Numbered from the stretch's first letter, positions 43,507 through 54,328 are shown. The stretch is 64,000 bases of DNA from Gemmatimonadota bacterium (GCA_028873595.1 JAPPOV010000033.1:233165-297164); one strand, 5' to 3'. A program made the numbers and translations. Notes: generated by a model not told the origin, from the letters alone.

Positions 43507-44858
43507 TGCAGTCCGATCGTAATGGCGATGCCAATGGAGAGACACCCGAGTGCCACGAGCCCCAGGTAGAGTGGGGCGGTGAACTTCATCCACTGTTCGT
43601 AGCGTACACCGGCCGACGCGAGGATGGCCATCAGCGCACCGTTGGTAGGGGTCACCAGATCACAGAGGCCGGCCCCATACTGATACGCGAGAACGATGAC
43701 CTGACGCGACAGACCCAGTAGGTCCGCGAGCGGCACCAGGATCGGCATGGTGAGGACCGCCTGACCACTGACGCTCGGAACCGGCACGTGCAGGAGAGCC
43801 TGGCCGACGACCATCCCAAGAGCCGAGGCGAACTGGGGTAGGCTCTCCAGCGGCGTGAACATTCCGTTCACGATCGTGTCGATGATCCGCCCGTCTGCCA
43901 GGACGGTGGAGATCGCGCGAGCGAACCCAATGAGCAGTGCGGCGTAGGCCATCTCGCGAAAGCCCTTCACGTACGCCTCGGCCGTGCCGCCGATACCCAT
44001 CTTCGCAATAAGGCCGACGAGGCATCCCATGAGGAAGAACGCTCCGGACATCTGATCGAAGCCCCAACCCCAGGAGCGGAGGCCGATCACCATGAGCATG
44101 AACGTCGCCGCGACCATCCCGATGACGACGGTATCGATCTCCGTCATGCTCTCGCCGAGTTCCTCCTCCACGGTGCCCTGTTGCGCGGTGCGTGTCGCCG
44201 CGGCGTAGCGCATCGTCGCACCGATCCAGAGCGCCAGGGCCAGGACCAGAAAGACGATGCGGAAGAGCGCCCCGGAAATCGGCTCTACTTCTGCTGCCTG
44301 TTGGGCGATGATCACCTGAAACGGGTTGATTGGGCTGAATGCCGACCCAACGAAGGCCGAGCCCGCGCTCATCGCCACCGCCACCAGCGGAGTGAAGCCC
44401 ATGCGGCCGACGAGGATCATCAGCACGGGAATCAGGGGAATGATTTCCTCCTGCATATTCTGAACGACACCGCCCATCGCGAAGAAAAGCGACACGACGG
44501 GAACGATCAGCAGGTCACGGCCCCTGAGCGCTCGAATCAGAGAGGGGATCGCCCGCCGGAGGGCACCGGTCTGGTCGACGACCGTGAATGCACCCCCGAT
44601 CAGGAACACCAGGAAGATCACGCTTCCCGCGTCGGCCATACCCCGTGGGAGGGCGACCAATGCTTCGAAAATGTTCACCGGATTCGATTCGACCGCCTGG
44701 TAGGTACCGGGTACGACCAGGGTCCGTCCGGTGACTGGATCGTCTCGGCGGTCGAATTCGCCGGCAGGCAGGACGTAACTCGCCGCCGCGGCGAGGAGAA
44801 CACACCCGGTAAGCAGCGCTAGAGGATGGGGAAGTTTCAGCTTGCCGGACTCGGTCAT
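43503..44858 (-). CDS. YfcC/DcuC-superfamily membrane transporter
   Basis: 451 residues with about 12 membrane segments. Signatures of the YfcC and C4-dicarboxylate/basic amino-acid antiporter family are visible: LTGCVLLAAAASYVLPAGEFDR at the N-terminus, VFLIGGAFTVVDQTGALRRAI, and SPINPFQVIIAQQAAEVEPIS plus PLADLLGLSRQVIVLAYQYGAGLCDLVTPTNGALM in the repeats. Related proteins import or exchange short peptides, arginine/ornithine or dicarboxylates; substrate unknown. The start overlaps the M28 peptidase stop (44855-44858) and the stop overlaps the Nudix start, so three genes are translationally chained. A peptidase coupled to a transporter suggests uptake of its products. Confidence 0.88.
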   Translation of the reverse strand: MTESGKLKLPHPLALLTGCVLLAAAASYVLPAGEFDRRDDPVTGRTLVVPGTYQAVESNPVNIFEALVALPRGMADAGSVIFLVFLIGGAFTVVDQTGALRRAIPSLIRALRGRDLLIVPVVSLFFAMGGVVQNMQEEIIPLIPVLMILVGRMGFTPLVAVAMSAGSAFVGSAFSPINPFQVIIAQQAAEVEPISGALFRIVFLVLALALWIGATMRYAAATRTAQQGTVEEELGESMTEIDTVVIGMVAATFMLMVIGLRSWGWGFDQMSGAFFLMGCLVGLIAKMGIGGTAEAYVKGFREMAYAALLIGFARAISTVLADGRIIDTIVNGMFTPLESLPQFASALGMVVGQALLHVPVPSVSGQAVLTMPILVPLADLLGLSRQVIVLAYQYGAGLCDLVTPTNGALMAILASAGVRYEQWMKFTAPLYLGLVALGCLSIGIAITIGLQ

Positions 44859-45835
44859 CGCGAGGGTTCCGTGGCTAAGGGAAGGGCGGCGTCCAGAGCG
44901 CGGATCGCCCGGTAAATGGTTGTGACGGAAGCTTCAAAGTCGGATGGGACAATCAGTTCGACGTCGTCGGTCGGTCGGTGATAGTCCGCATGGTCCTCAA
45001 CGCCAAAGTATATGAACGGGATACCGGCCTCATGGAACGGGGCGTGGTCCGACGAGGAGGTCCAGTCGTCTCCTTCCGGCGCGTCCGGTCGATCGTGGCC
45101 GAGCCGAAGCGTAGTCGGAGCGCCCTCGGCAACCGCCTCGAGGACGGGTCGCAGGGCTGGCGTATGGTGTGCGCCCGCCGCCCAGAGGACCCCGCCGCTG
45201 CGCGCCACCATGTCGAGATTCACGTTGAGCGTCGATTCCGGAAACGCCCCGGGAGGGTCCGCCACGAGCGCACGCGCGCCCTGCAGCCCGACCTCTTCGG
45301 CGTCGAGGAAGGCGACGAGCACGTCAGCCTTCGGGGGGTCCTCGACCAGAAGACGGGCGAGTTCCAGCACCGCGGCTGTCCCCGATGCGTTGTCGTCCGC
45401 ACCGTTGAAGATCTCACCATCGCGAATGCCCACATGGTCAAAGTGTGCCGATAGCACGATGAGGGACGATCCATCTTCTCCCTTGATTCGGCCCAGGACG
45501 TTGATACCGTCCCCGCCATTCCACGTAAAGGGCACCCGGTACGTCTCCGCCGCGGGGAGGACGCCCAGTCCGCCGAGCTCATCCGTGAGCCATGCTGCCA
45601 CGGACGTATTCACGGCCGAGCCCGCTTGCCGACCGTTCATGGAGTCGTGTGCGAGGATTCCGACAGTCTCCATGAGCCGGGCGATATCCGGGAGCGTGTC
45701 TCCCAGCGGCTCGATCGCGCCCATGCCGACGCCGTACTGCGGCCCGGGGGAAGATCCGTGGCGATTGGTCAGGAACGGCGCGGTTATGAGGAGCGTGAGG
45801 CCCACGCCCCCTACAAACCAGAGTCGAAGGTTCAT
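44855..45835 (-). CDS. Secreted M28-family zinc aminopeptidase
   Basis: 326 residues from the ATG at 45835. A signal anchor (LWFVGGVGLTLLITAPFL) precedes the M28 domain. Zinc ligands are recognisable: His in LSAHFDHVG, Asp in NGADDNASG, Glu pair in FLDAEEVGLQG, Asp in NVNLDMVAR and His in HADYHRPTDD. This is a co-catalytic di-zinc aminopeptidase that should release N-terminal amino acids outside the cytoplasm. The frame stays open to 45868, but no better start is visible. The MBL-fold gene diverges 77 bases away. Confidence 0.9.
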   Translation of the reverse strand: MNLRLWFVGGVGLTLLITAPFLTNRHGSSPGPQYGVGMGAIEPLGDTLPDIARLMETVGILAHDSMNGRQAGSAVNTSVAAWLTDELGGLGVLPAAETYRVPFTWNGGDGINVLGRIKGEDGSSLIVLSAHFDHVGIRDGEIFNGADDNASGTAAVLELARLLVEDPPKADVLVAFLDAEEVGLQGARALVADPPGAFPESTLNVNLDMVARSGGVLWAAGAHHTPALRPVLEAVAEGAPTTLRLGHDRPDAPEGDDWTSSSDHAPFHEAGIPFIYFGVEDHADYHRPTDDVELIVPSDFEASVTTIYRAIRALDAALPLATEPSR

Positions 45836-45912
45836 GGCGGCAGAGGATGGCGAGGCAGGCTCGACCACGCCAGCTTTCTAGGGTTGGATGGTTCTACTTC
45901 GAGGAGGTCGGC

Positions 45913-46872
45913 ATGGAACAAGGGTGTTCCTGCTCTCGGCGTGACTTCGTCCGGACCTCTGCCTCGTGCGCGGCGCACATCGCGCTCATGAGTGCGGCGT
46001 CACCGCTGTGGTCCAAGAGGCTGTGGGCCTCACAGGAGCGCTTTCCGGTCGTTGCTTCGGAGCCGTGGGGCCGACTTGAGCGCGTTGCCGAGGGGATCTG
46101 GGCGCTGGTGTCGACGCCGCTCGAGGACCGAACCACGCTGTGTAATGGAGGCATCATTGCCGGCCGCAGCGGTGTCATAATCATCGAGGCCTACGGGTCG
46201 GACGAGGGCGCGCGCTGGATGGCGTCGCAGGCACGTCGCCTTACCGGTCGGGCCCCGACGCACGCCGTGATCACCCACTACCACGGTGATCATACCGCCG
46301 GTCTTCGAGGTACAGCCGAGACACCGGACATCGAGATTCTCGGGACAAAGGTGACCATCGATCTCACCTTGGAGACCCCGAATGCGGCGACCGACGTGCT
46401 CCGCACCGCGACCGACTTCGATCACATTCGTCCGACTGAGATCGATCTCGGAGACCGGTCCGTGATTCTGGTGCCGCGCCGGGGTCACACCGGTTCTGAT
46501 GTCACGGCGGAGGTCCCTGACCAGTCCGTGGTATTCTGCGGGGACCTCGTCTGGAACGAGATGATTCCCAACTACATGGACGCCACGCCATCCCGCTTGA
46601 GCCAGGCCGTGCGGCTGATGCGCGCTACGAATGCGTCGACGTACGTGCCTGGTCATGGGCCGTTGGCCGACGCCATGGCCATGGATCGCTACATCGATCT
46701 GTTGGATGACATCGAGGCGGCCGCTCGACGTGCGATAGACCGCGGGATCTCTTCAGAGCAGGCCGGTGAGGAATACCGTCTGCCGGCCGGAGTCACCGAC
46801 TGGTATGCGTTCCAGCCGTCATACTTCGCTACAGCAATCGGGGCGTGGATGGAGGAACTGGGCGGCAGCTAG
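45913..46872 (+). CDS. Tat-exported MBL-fold metallohydrolase
   Basis: 319 residues from the ATG at 45913 (GAGGAGGTC immediately upstream). A twin-arginine signal (CSRRDFVRTSASC) leads. The metallo-beta-lactamase fold has the HYHGDHTAG metal-binding motif (HxHxDH), the later D in VFCGDLVWNE, and His in YVPGHGP. Predicted role: periplasmic hydrolase, for example a lactonase, or quinoprotein-relay-like hydrolase; the substrate cannot be fixed. A 7-bp stem (46860-46866 with 46872-46878) overlaps the stop codon. It converges with the metzincin gene across 142 bases in which I see no other feature. Confidence 0.88.
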   Translation: MEQGCSCSRRDFVRTSASCAAHIALMSAASPLWSKRLWASQERFPVVASEPWGRLERVAEGIWALVSTPLEDRTTLCNGGIIAGRSGVIIIEAYGSDEGARWMASQARRLTGRAPTHAVITHYHGDHTAGLRGTAETPDIEILGTKVTIDLTLETPNAATDVLRTATDFDHIRPTEIDLGDRSVILVPRRGHTGSDVTAEVPDQSVVFCGDLVWNEMIPNYMDATPSRLSQAVRLMRATNASTYVPGHGPLADAMAMDRYIDLLDDIEAAARRAIDRGISSEQAGEEYRLPAGVTDWYAFQPSYFATAIGAWMEELGGS

Positions 46873-47014
46873 CCGCCCACTCCAGCTTCACCAGCATCGC
46901 AACGCGCATCCGCGCCAACATGAAAACGGCCGCCGATCCTCGCCGAGCGACCGCGTTTCGGCGTGAAGTGCTCCCGCCTGGTCGGACATCTCTTCGCTGG
47001 ACTTCACTTGAGTC

Positions 47015-49498
47015 CTACGTCTTCTCCTGAGCCTCGAGCGCCATGTCGATTCGGGTCAGAAGGTCGGCGAGGTGCGCCGAAGATGTACGGTGCCGAATCC
47101 GTCGTTCAGCGGCCTGGACATCGTCTCGGAGCTCCGATAACTGGGCCCGCACGAGGGGGCGGATATCGGAGCGGGAAAGATCCGGCGCGGGCCCCTGAAA
47201 GCGGTTCCCTTCCGGTTGTTCGCTCATCAACTGCCCCATTCTCTCGACGTAGGCACGCTGGAGTGCTCTGCGGTACCCATTGATCGCCGCAGCCGTCTCG
47301 AGGTCTCTCCAGACCGCATCCCGTGCATCGTCGAGGAACTCGATCAACGGGTACGCCTCTCCGGGCTGGGTTGCTTGCATCTCGACCAGAATGTCCATGC
47401 GCCGTGGGTCGAGCAGACGGTTCAGGATCGTGGCTTGACGACGCTGTAGTGCACGGAGCCCACCGGTGGACGGGCCGATCCGTTCCAGGATCTCAGGGTC
47501 ATTCAACCATAGCGGCGCCTCGAAGACCTCCCGCGAGAGCCACGCCATCGCTTCCTTCTGTCGTTCGCGCGGAACAGCGTCGTATACCATGCCGCCCTGA
47601 TCCGCCGTCTTCAGGTCGACGTACACACCACCTACGACGGTCAGCACATGACCGACGTAGCGGTTCCACTGGCCGAGAGCTTCGCCGTAGATCTCAGCCA
47701 GGTCGGTGTAGTCCTCGCCGGTCCGGGTTGTCCAATCCACCAGGTTAGGCACGATCCGCCTGAGGTTGTCCATTCCATAGGTGCTTGATCGGACCGGGTC
47801 GTTGCCCATGTCCTCCGTCTGAGCGCGAGGGTCCGTGACCCCGAGTCCGCCCTGTGGCAGGTACTTGTACATCCGGTCTTCGGCTCGCTCGACGATCCAG
47901 GCATCGAGCGTGTCCCGCTCGTCATCTGGGGTGGCCGCATCCGGCAGGATCCGGTAACCCCAGTTCACCGAGTACAGGTCGTAGGGGCCGATGCGGCGCA
48001 GGAAGTCTTCAGGGCGCAGGCCGTCCTCCGGCTGGGCGATGTAGTTTTGCCTCGCGTAGTCCATGATCGTGGGGGCGACGCCCATCTGGCTCGAGAACGT
48101 TTGAGAACGCAGCGAGTCGGTCGGATACGCCGATGACGCGACCATGTTGTGCGGCAGGCCGATGGCGTGACCGATCTCATGTGTGATCACCTGCTCCATC
48201 GCCTCGGCCATGAGTGACTCGTCGATCGGCAGCGCGCGTGCGCCCGGATTGGCGGCACCGGTCTGGACCATCATCCAGTTTCGATACGAGCGCATGTGGT
48301 TGTGGTACCAGACGATATCACTCTCGATAATCTCGCCGGTTCGGGGATCCGAGGTGCTCGGTCCCTGTGCGTTCCTCGTCAGGCTCGCCGACCAGCGCAC
48401 CACCGAGTAGCGCACGTCCTCCGGATCCCATTCCGGGTCCTCCTCCGGCGAGGGCGGGTCCAGGGCCTGCACGGCGTTTCTGAACCCTGCGGCTTCGAAG
48501 GCCTCATTCCAGTTCTCCACACCACGGCGAACCGCTCCGCGCCACCGCTCCGGAGTGGCTGGGTCGATGTACCATGTGATGGGCGTGATGGGCTCGACGA
48601 GTTCGCCGCGGGCATACGCGACGGAGTCGGATGGCTCGAGGCGCCAGCGCCGGATGAATGTCTCGGAGGCGGCCTTCTGCTCATCGAGCCCGTAGTTCAC
48701 GCGGTCGATCGTGAAGTACCCGACCCTCGGGTCCGCGTGTCGGGGCCGCATGGGTTCACGGGGGAGAAGGACCAGTGACTGGTTCATCTCCATCGACACC
48801 GTGTTCGCCTGCTCGTCCGACGGGGGATTGCCCGCATCGTAGGTGAGCGTGTGTCGCACGTTCACGTTCAGAGGGTAGCTGCGAACCTGTCCGATGAAGC
48901 TGCGCGATCCGTCGAGGCGACGGACCTGGTAGCTGCGTCGCTGGGCGGGTCGTAAACCGGAGATCGCCGGTGTGTCTCCCTCGAAGAAATCCGTGACCTC
49001 AATGACCGAGGCGTCGTCGGACGGGGTCCGCACCTCGATGTCGAACGAACCGAGAATCGGCGCAAAGTAGTTGGATTCTACGGAGAGGGCGATCGCCAGG
49101 GTATCGTCGGCGACCGCTTCACCGGAGTACTTCCGCAACAGCACCCGGTCGTCCGCCCGCTCGAATCGAACCATTTGTCGATTCACCGCGGCCCCGGCGG
49201 GAAGGAAGCCCCCCATGCCGGCCTGAACGCCCGATACACGGCTGATCAGCAGCATGTCGGTGTCAAGTAGCGAGTCCGGAATTTCGAAGTAAAGCTCTCC
49301 GTCTGTGCGGTGGACCATGAACAGCCCATCGTCGGACTCAGTGCCGGATGTCAGCTCGGCGTACTCGCCTTCCGAAGACGTTGGCTCGGTAATCGGCCGA
49401 GGCACAGGATCGGATACGACCGGTGCAGAGGAGCACGCGGAGATGGTGACTGCGCCCACGAGCGCAGGGACTGCGACGGCGTAGCGTAGGGAGCACAT
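47015..49498 (-). CDS. Metzincin-like zinc metalloprotease lipoprotein (DUF5117/DUF4953-type)
   Basis: 827 residues from the ATG at 49498; the upstream open frame adds 57 unlikely residues. A lipobox (ISAC) follows a short signal. The N-terminal half matches DUF5117/5118-like folds: LYFEIPDSLLDTDMLLISRVSGVQAGMGGFLPAG, and NVRHTLTYDAGNPPSDEQ. The catalytic motif is HEIGHAIGLPH at residues 440-450, the extended HExxHxxGxxH metzincin zinc site. A long C-terminal region (WIVERAEDRMYKYLPQGG, etc.) is shared with large outer-membrane metalloproteases. It should act at the cell surface on proteins. The DUF454 gene upstream is on the same strand, 56 bases away. Confidence 0.9.
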   Translation of the reverse strand: MCSLRYAVAVPALVGAVTISACSSAPVVSDPVPRPITEPTSSEGEYAELTSGTESDDGLFMVHRTDGELYFEIPDSLLDTDMLLISRVSGVQAGMGGFLPAGAAVNRQMVRFERADDRVLLRKYSGEAVADDTLAIALSVESNYFAPILGSFDIEVRTPSDDASVIEVTDFFEGDTPAISGLRPAQRRSYQVRRLDGSRSFIGQVRSYPLNVNVRHTLTYDAGNPPSDEQANTVSMEMNQSLVLLPREPMRPRHADPRVGYFTIDRVNYGLDEQKAASETFIRRWRLEPSDSVAYARGELVEPITPITWYIDPATPERWRGAVRRGVENWNEAFEAAGFRNAVQALDPPSPEEDPEWDPEDVRYSVVRWSASLTRNAQGPSTSDPRTGEIIESDIVWYHNHMRSYRNWMMVQTGAANPGARALPIDESLMAEAMEQVITHEIGHAIGLPHNMVASSAYPTDSLRSQTFSSQMGVAPTIMDYARQNYIAQPEDGLRPEDFLRRIGPYDLYSVNWGYRILPDAATPDDERDTLDAWIVERAEDRMYKYLPQGGLGVTDPRAQTEDMGNDPVRSSTYGMDNLRRIVPNLVDWTTRTGEDYTDLAEIYGEALGQWNRYVGHVLTVVGGVYVDLKTADQGGMVYDAVPRERQKEAMAWLSREVFEAPLWLNDPEILERIGPSTGGLRALQRRQATILNRLLDPRRMDILVEMQATQPGEAYPLIEFLDDARDAVWRDLETAAAINGYRRALQRAYVERMGQLMSEQPEGNRFQGPAPDLSRSDIRPLVRAQLSELRDDVQAAERRIRHRTSSAHLADLLTRIDMALEAQEKT

Positions 49499-49553
49499 GT
49501 TAGCCGGGGTGAAGACGTAGAAAGGCCCCCGGGCTGAGTTGGCCGACCCTGTA

Positions 49554-50000
49554 CTACTCGGCCGCGCCGACCCGGGCTTTGGTCGGAAGCGAATACAGGT
49601 GCACCGTGATGGCAATCGCGACGAGAAGAAGAAGCGCGACTGCCCAAAGCCTACTGGCGAGGAGCACACCCGAGATCACGATGAATACCCAGAGCGTCAC
49701 GACCGACGTCGCACGGACGCGGCTGGAGATCACGCCCTGCTCCCGGTAGTCACGCAGGTAACGCCCGAAGAGAGGATTCTCGTGCAGCCATCGCTCCGCC
49801 CGCGTCGAGCTCCGCGCGAAGCACCAACCCGCGAGGAGCAGGAAGCATGTGGTGGGCCACAGAGGGACGAAGACCCCGACCAAGCCCAACACGACGCTCA
49901 CCGCACCTACGGAAAAGTACACGCTGCGGCGTATGGGGCCGGGGAGCGTGTTCGCGACCTTTTCGGCACGTTCGTGGTCGACGGGGCAGTCCTGCTGCAT
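49554..50000 (-). CDS. DUF454 (YbaN-like) inner-membrane protein
   Basis: 148 residues from the ATG at 50000; ATG 50036 and TTG 50045 are alternatives. The family pattern is clear: RSVYFSVGAVSVVLGLVGVFVPLWPTTCFLLLAGWCFARSSTRAERWLHENPLFGRYLRDYREQGVISSRVRA, then two hydrophobic segments. YbaN-type proteins are small integral membrane proteins of unknown function. It is between the acyl-CoA ligase and the metalloprotease on the same strand and may share their transcript. Confidence 0.85.
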   Translation of the reverse strand: MQQDCPVDHERAEKVANTLPGPIRRSVYFSVGAVSVVLGLVGVFVPLWPTTCFLLLAGWCFARSSTRAERWLHENPLFGRYLRDYREQGVISSRVRATSVVTLWVFIVISGVLLASRLWAVALLLLVAIAITVHLYSLPTKARVGAAE

Positions 50001-50090
50001 TCGGACGATGGGTGCTCTGGATGAGATTCGACACATCGTCGCCAATGTACTGGAGCAGCGGCCCGTTCGGAATGTACACCCCAGGCTGGA

Positions 50091-51701
50091 TCAGCCTCCG
50101 GCGTATTCTTCCCGCAGCTTCGTCTTCTGGACCTTCCCGGTCGCGCCCATGGGCAACGCATCGACGAAGATGACGGCATCCGGCAGTTGCCATTTGGCGA
50201 GTGAGTGCGATAGGTACTCCAGGATCCTCTCGCTCGTCGGTTCCGTGTCGGGCGTGGGAACCGCGATGAGGATCGGTCGCTCACCCCATTTCTCATCTGG
50301 AACCCCGATGACCGCTGCCATCGCGATGTCGGCGTGACCCATTGCGGTGTTCTCGACGTCGATCGAACTGATCCACTCTCCGCCGGACTTGATGAGGTCT
50401 TTGATGCGGTCCGTGATTTGTACGTATGCGTCGGCGTCGATGGTCGCTACGTCACCCGTCGGAAACCAACCATCCGGGCTGAGTTCTTCCGCATCGCTCC
50501 TGAAATATCCGTCGACTACCCACGGGCCACGTACCTGGAGCTCACCGAAGGCATGTCCGTCATGTGGGAGCACTGCGCCATCCTGGTCGACGATCCGGAG
50601 TTCGATTCCGAACGGTGGACGACCTTGCTTCGTCTGGAACGCCGACCGCTCGTCGACAGGCCACGACCGGTGGGAGGGCAGGAGCGTATTCACCGAACCG
50701 AGAGGGCTGGTTTCGGTCATGCCCCACCCGTGTCGGAATTCGATGTCGAACTCGCCCTCGAGGGCGGCGATGAGGGATTGAGGCGGTGCCGCTCCGCCAA
50801 GCAGAACCATCTCAAGGGAGGAGGGTGCGTTCCCGGTTTCCCGCCAGTGTTGGACGAGCCCCAGAAAGACCGAAGGGACCCCGGCGCAGAAGTGCACGGC
50901 CTCGTCTTGGAGAAGTTCGGTCAGTCCTTCGTGGTCGAGGCGCGGTCCCGGCATCACCAGTTTCGATCCTGTCGCTGCGGTCGCGTAGGGCAGGCCCCAT
51001 GCGCACGCGTGGAACTGCGGTACGATCGGAAGAACGCTCGTTGCACGGCTCAGGTTGAACACATCCGGCATGGCCACGCCCATGGCGTGCAAGACGGTGG
51101 AGCGGTGGCTGTACAGGGCTCCCTTGGGGTTCCCGGTCGTACCCGATGTGTAGCACAGGGCGGATGCGGCGGACTCATCGAGCGTAGGCCACGAATAGTT
51201 GCCTGAGTGACCGCCGATGAATTCCTCGTACGATACCGCACTCGGAAGCGACGTATCCGGCATGTGGGCGGCGTCCGTCATCACCACGTAGCGTTCTACC
51301 GTGCGAAGCTTGTCTGCCACCGCTTCCACGAGTGGTACGAACGTGATGTCCACGAGAAGGACCCGGTCCTCGGCGTGGTTCATGATGTAGATGAGCTGCG
51401 TCGCGTGGAGGCGCGGGTTGAGCGTGTGGCACACGGCGCCCATCCCGGAGACACCGAAATACGCCTCGAGGTGGCGTTGGGTATTCCATCCGAGGGTCGC
51501 CACACGGTCTCCTCGTCCGATCCCCGCTTCCGTCATCGCCTGTGCAAGCTGCTTCGATCGACGGAGGACCTCGCCCCACGTGGAGTGTACGATCGGGCCC
51601 TCGACGGTGCGCGTGACGATCTGCTGGTCGCCGTGCACGCGCCCTGCGTGCTCGATCAGATTCGAGATCAGCAGAGGGCCTTCCATCATGCGGCCGCGCA
51701 T
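50091..51701 (-). CDS. Medium/long-chain acyl-CoA ligase (AMP-dependent synthetase)
   Basis: 536 residues from the ATG at 51701. The adenylate-forming family motifs are present: [19 protein letters not shown] as the P-loop, [10 protein letters not shown] for nucleotide binding, and [35 protein letters not shown] with the hinge Asp and the C-terminal lysine region. Sequence is closest in pattern to AlkK-like medium-chain fatty acyl-CoA ligases. It activates a carboxylic acid with ATP and CoA in the cytoplasm. It is divergent from the creatininase-family gene and upstream of DUF454, about 90 bases away. Confidence 0.92.
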   Translation of the reverse strand: MRGRMMEGPLLISNLIEHAGRVHGDQQIVTRTVEGPIVHSTWGEVLRRSKQLAQAMTEAGIGRGDRVATLGWNTQRHLEAYFGVSGMGAVCHTLNPRLHATQLIYIMNHAEDRVLLVDITFVPLVEAVADKLRTVERYVVMTDAAHMPDTSLPSAVSYEEFIGGHSGNYSWPTLDESAASALCYTSGTTGNPKGALYSHRSTVLHAMGVAMPDVFNLSRATSVLPIVPQFHACAWGLPYATAATGSKLVMPGPRLDHEGLTELLQDEAVHFCAGVPSVFLGLVQHWRETGNAPSSLEMVLLGGAAPPQSLIAALEGEFDIEFRHGWGMTETSPLGSVNTLLPSHRSWPVDERSAFQTKQGRPPFGIELRIVDQDGAVLPHDGHAFGELQVRGPWVVDGYFRSDAEELSPDGWFPTGDVATIDADAYVQITDRIKDLIKSGGEWISSIDVENTAMGHADIAMAAVIGVPDEKWGERPILIAVPTPDTEPTSERILEYLSHSLAKWQLPDAVIFVDALPMGATGKVQKTKLREEYAGG

Positions 51702-51816
51702 AGGGCGCTCCTTGAATGGATCTCGTCTTGGGTGTCGCGTAGGGGAAATCGCAACCTAGGCCGCGCTCCGGGGGAGAGCTACACTTCGGTCCCAACCCGA
51801 AACACTCGAGCGAAAA

Positions 51817-52572
51817 ATGTCCGAACACCTTCTTCTCGAAGAGATGACGTGGCCCGAGGTCGAGGCTGCAATTGCCGACGGAATCACGACCGTAGTGGTC
51901 GCGGTCGGGGCTATAGAGCAACACGGTCCCCACCTCCCGCTGCTGGTCGATGCTGCACGAGGCGACCGGCTTGCGGTCGAGGTCGCACGCCGTCTCGACA
52001 GGGCCCTCGCCGCGCCCACGATCCGGGTCGGCTGTTCGGAGCACCATATGGGATTTTCGGGCACGCTCACGCTTCGTCGCAGTACGCTCGAAGCGATCTG
52101 CATCGACTACGCAGTGAGCCTGGCGCGGCACGGCTTCACGCGCATCTGCTTCGTTCCGTCGCATGGAGGTAACTTCGAGCCACTCTCCGAGATGCTTCCG
52201 GATTTGCGCGCAGCTGTCGGTCCAGATTGTACGATCGATGCCTACACCGACCTGGTGGGGTTCATGGCGCTGTGGGAGGCTGCAGTCTCAGAGGTCGCGC
52301 CCGAGCTGGTTGGACGTGTCGGCGGACACGCCGATATCGCGGAGACCTCGGAGATCCTGTGCATCCGGCCCGACCTCGTGCGACAGGAGCGGGCCGAAGC
52401 AGGCCACGTTCAAACATTCGATGACGCGTTGAAGGATCGGATCTTCAGTGAGGGGTTCCGGTCCGTGACGCCGAGTGGGATTCTGGGCGACGCACGGGGA
52501 GCGACCGAGGAGATCGGGCGAGCATGCATCGCGCATGCGGCGAACGGTATTGTGGCTGTCCTGGAGTCTTGA
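51817..52572 (+). CDS. Creatininase-family amidohydrolase (MftE-like)
   Basis: 251 residues. The family metal site is visible: Glu and His in GAIEQHGPHLPLLVDA, Asp in RGDRLA, the SHGGN segment in FVPSHGGNFEPL, and GHADIAETSEIL. Creatininase proteins include creatinine amidohydrolase, FAPy deformylase ArfB and the mycofactocin peptidase MftE. No mycofactocin gene is nearby, so the substrate is open. It converges with the lactate permease gene 61 bases away. Confidence 0.88.
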   Translation: MSEHLLLEEMTWPEVEAAIADGITTVVVAVGAIEQHGPHLPLLVDAARGDRLAVEVARRLDRALAAPTIRVGCSEHHMGFSGTLTLRRSTLEAICIDYAVSLARHGFTRICFVPSHGGNFEPLSEMLPDLRAAVGPDCTIDAYTDLVGFMALWEAAVSEVAPELVGRVGGHADIAETSEILCIRPDLVRQERAEAGHVQTFDDALKDRIFSEGFRSVTPSGILGDARGATEEIGRACIAHAANGIVAVLES

Positions 52573-52633
52573 GCGGCTCTTCGTCCTCATGATGGTGCGA
52601 TGCGGAGAGCAAGGTTCGACCGAAGCGCCGCCG

Positions 52634-54328
52634 CTACAGCCCCGGGGGGTCGGTCACGCCGAGAACGTGGATCGCGAGTAGGCCCAGAAGCCCAACGACG
52701 AGCAGGTAGTACACCGTCGGGAGAATCGTCTTGCGGATCGTATCTCCCTCCTTGCCGAGCAGCCCCACCGTGGCCGAGGCCGCAACGACGTTGTGAATGG
52801 CCACCATGTTGCCGGCGGCAGCGCCGACCGCCTGCAGCGCGACGATCATGACGGTGGACATCGCCAGACGCTCTGCCACGCCGTACTGGAAGGCGGAGAA
52901 CATCAGGTTGCTCACGGTGTTCGATCCCGCGATGAACGCGCCGAGCGCCCCGGTCATCGGGGCAAAGAACGGCCATACCGCGCCAACGTTGCCCGCCACC
53001 CACTCGGCCATGGCTAGTGGCATGGAGAGTAGAGCCGCTCCGTTCACATCGGAATTGATGTAGACCCGTACCATCGGCACCGTGAACACGAGCACCACAC
53101 CGGCACCCACGAGCACCTTGGTCGACGATCGGAGGGCCTCACCGAGCGCTGGGGCTTGCAGGCGGTGCAGTACTGCCGTAATCAGCACGACGACGAGAAG
53201 GACGAATCCGGGCAGGTAGAGCGGCGTAGTCGTCGCTGTGATGCCGGAGCCCAGGATGTCCGCCCAGGAGATTTCGAAGAGACGCAGCATCGTCCCCACG
53301 GGGAGTTGTGGCAGCCGGGTCAGGACCAGAAGCACCCCGAGCAGTGCATACGGTGCCCATGCGGATGCGGTCGAGATACCGCGGCCTTCAGGAACATCTG
53401 CGAGCTCGTCCTCGAGGCCACTGATCCAGCCGGAGTCCCATGTCGAACGTTCGGGGAAGTCCCAGCGGTCCTTCGGCAGGAGCCACCCCTTTCGGGCCAC
53501 GCCCACCACGATTACCAACCCGACCGGAGCTCCGAGCAGGGACGGAAACTCCGGGCCGAGAAAGGTGCCGAACAGCACGTAGGGTATCACGAATGCCGCG
53601 CCACCGAACAGCGCGAAAGGCACGATCGACAGGCCCTCGGTCCATGAGCGGTTGGCGCCGAAGAAACGTGTGAGCATGACCACCATCCACAGAGGCATCA
53701 GTACGCCTGCTATGGCATGGAGAAGGACCACCTTCGAGGTCACTGCTCGCAGATAGTCGAGCATGGTCATGTCCGCGCTGGCGAGTGCTGCGGCAAAAGC
53801 CTCACCACCGAGCCCACCCTGGATCCCTACGAGGACCGGCGTCCCCACGGCCCCGAACGTGACTCCGGTGCTCTGGATCATCATCCCGAGCATCACCGCC
53901 GCTGCTGCCGGGAAGCCGAGCGCGACGAGGAGGGGTGCTGCGACCGCTGCTGGCGTCCCGAATCCAGCTGCTCCCTCGATGAAGGATCCGAACAGCCACG
54001 CCACGATGACCACCTGAACGCGCCGGTCGTCGCTGATACCGTTGAAGGACCGGCGGATCGCGGCTACCCCGCCCGAGCGCTCGAGCGTGTGAAGCAGGAG
54101 GATTGCGCCGAAGATGATGAAGAGCAGGTCGAAGGTCAGGAACAAACCCTGGATCGACGCTGCCGCTACCCGCGATACGGTCATCTCCCATGCAAACAGG
54201 GCTACCAGGACGGCGGCTGCGTATGCGGCGGGCATCGCATGCTTGGCCGGCACGCGTAGTCCGACGAGAAGGACGCCTCCGAGGGCGATCGGGAAGAGGG
54301 CGAGAATCGCCTGCAGGCCCGGGCCCAT
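52634..54328 (-). CDS. L-lactate permease family transporter (LctP/LldP)
   Basis: 564 residues, about 14 membrane segments. The family is identified by [75 protein letters not shown] and [31 protein letters not shown], all diagnostic of LctP. It should import lactate or glycolate with protons. The start overlaps the stop of a DUF2461 remnant by one base (TGATG). The product fits with hydroxy-acid oxidation elsewhere in the window, but is not linked to it by position. Confidence 0.93.
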   Translation of the reverse strand: MGPGLQAILALFPIALGGVLLVGLRVPAKHAMPAAYAAAVLVALFAWEMTVSRVAAASIQGLFLTFDLLFIIFGAILLLHTLERSGGVAAIRRSFNGISDDRRVQVVIVAWLFGSFIEGAAGFGTPAAVAAPLLVALGFPAAAAVMLGMMIQSTGVTFGAVGTPVLVGIQGGLGGEAFAAALASADMTMLDYLRAVTSKVVLLHAIAGVLMPLWMVVMLTRFFGANRSWTEGLSIVPFALFGGAAFVIPYVLFGTFLGPEFPSLLGAPVGLVIVVGVARKGWLLPKDRWDFPERSTWDSGWISGLEDELADVPEGRGISTASAWAPYALLGVLLVLTRLPQLPVGTMLRLFEISWADILGSGITATTTPLYLPGFVLLVVVLITAVLHRLQAPALGEALRSSTKVLVGAGVVLVFTVPMVRVYINSDVNGAALLSMPLAMAEWVAGNVGAVWPFFAPMTGALGAFIAGSNTVSNLMFSAFQYGVAERLAMSTVMIVALQAVGAAAGNMVAIHNVVAASATVGLLGKEGDTIRKTILPTVYYLLVVGLLGLLAIHVLGVTDPPGL

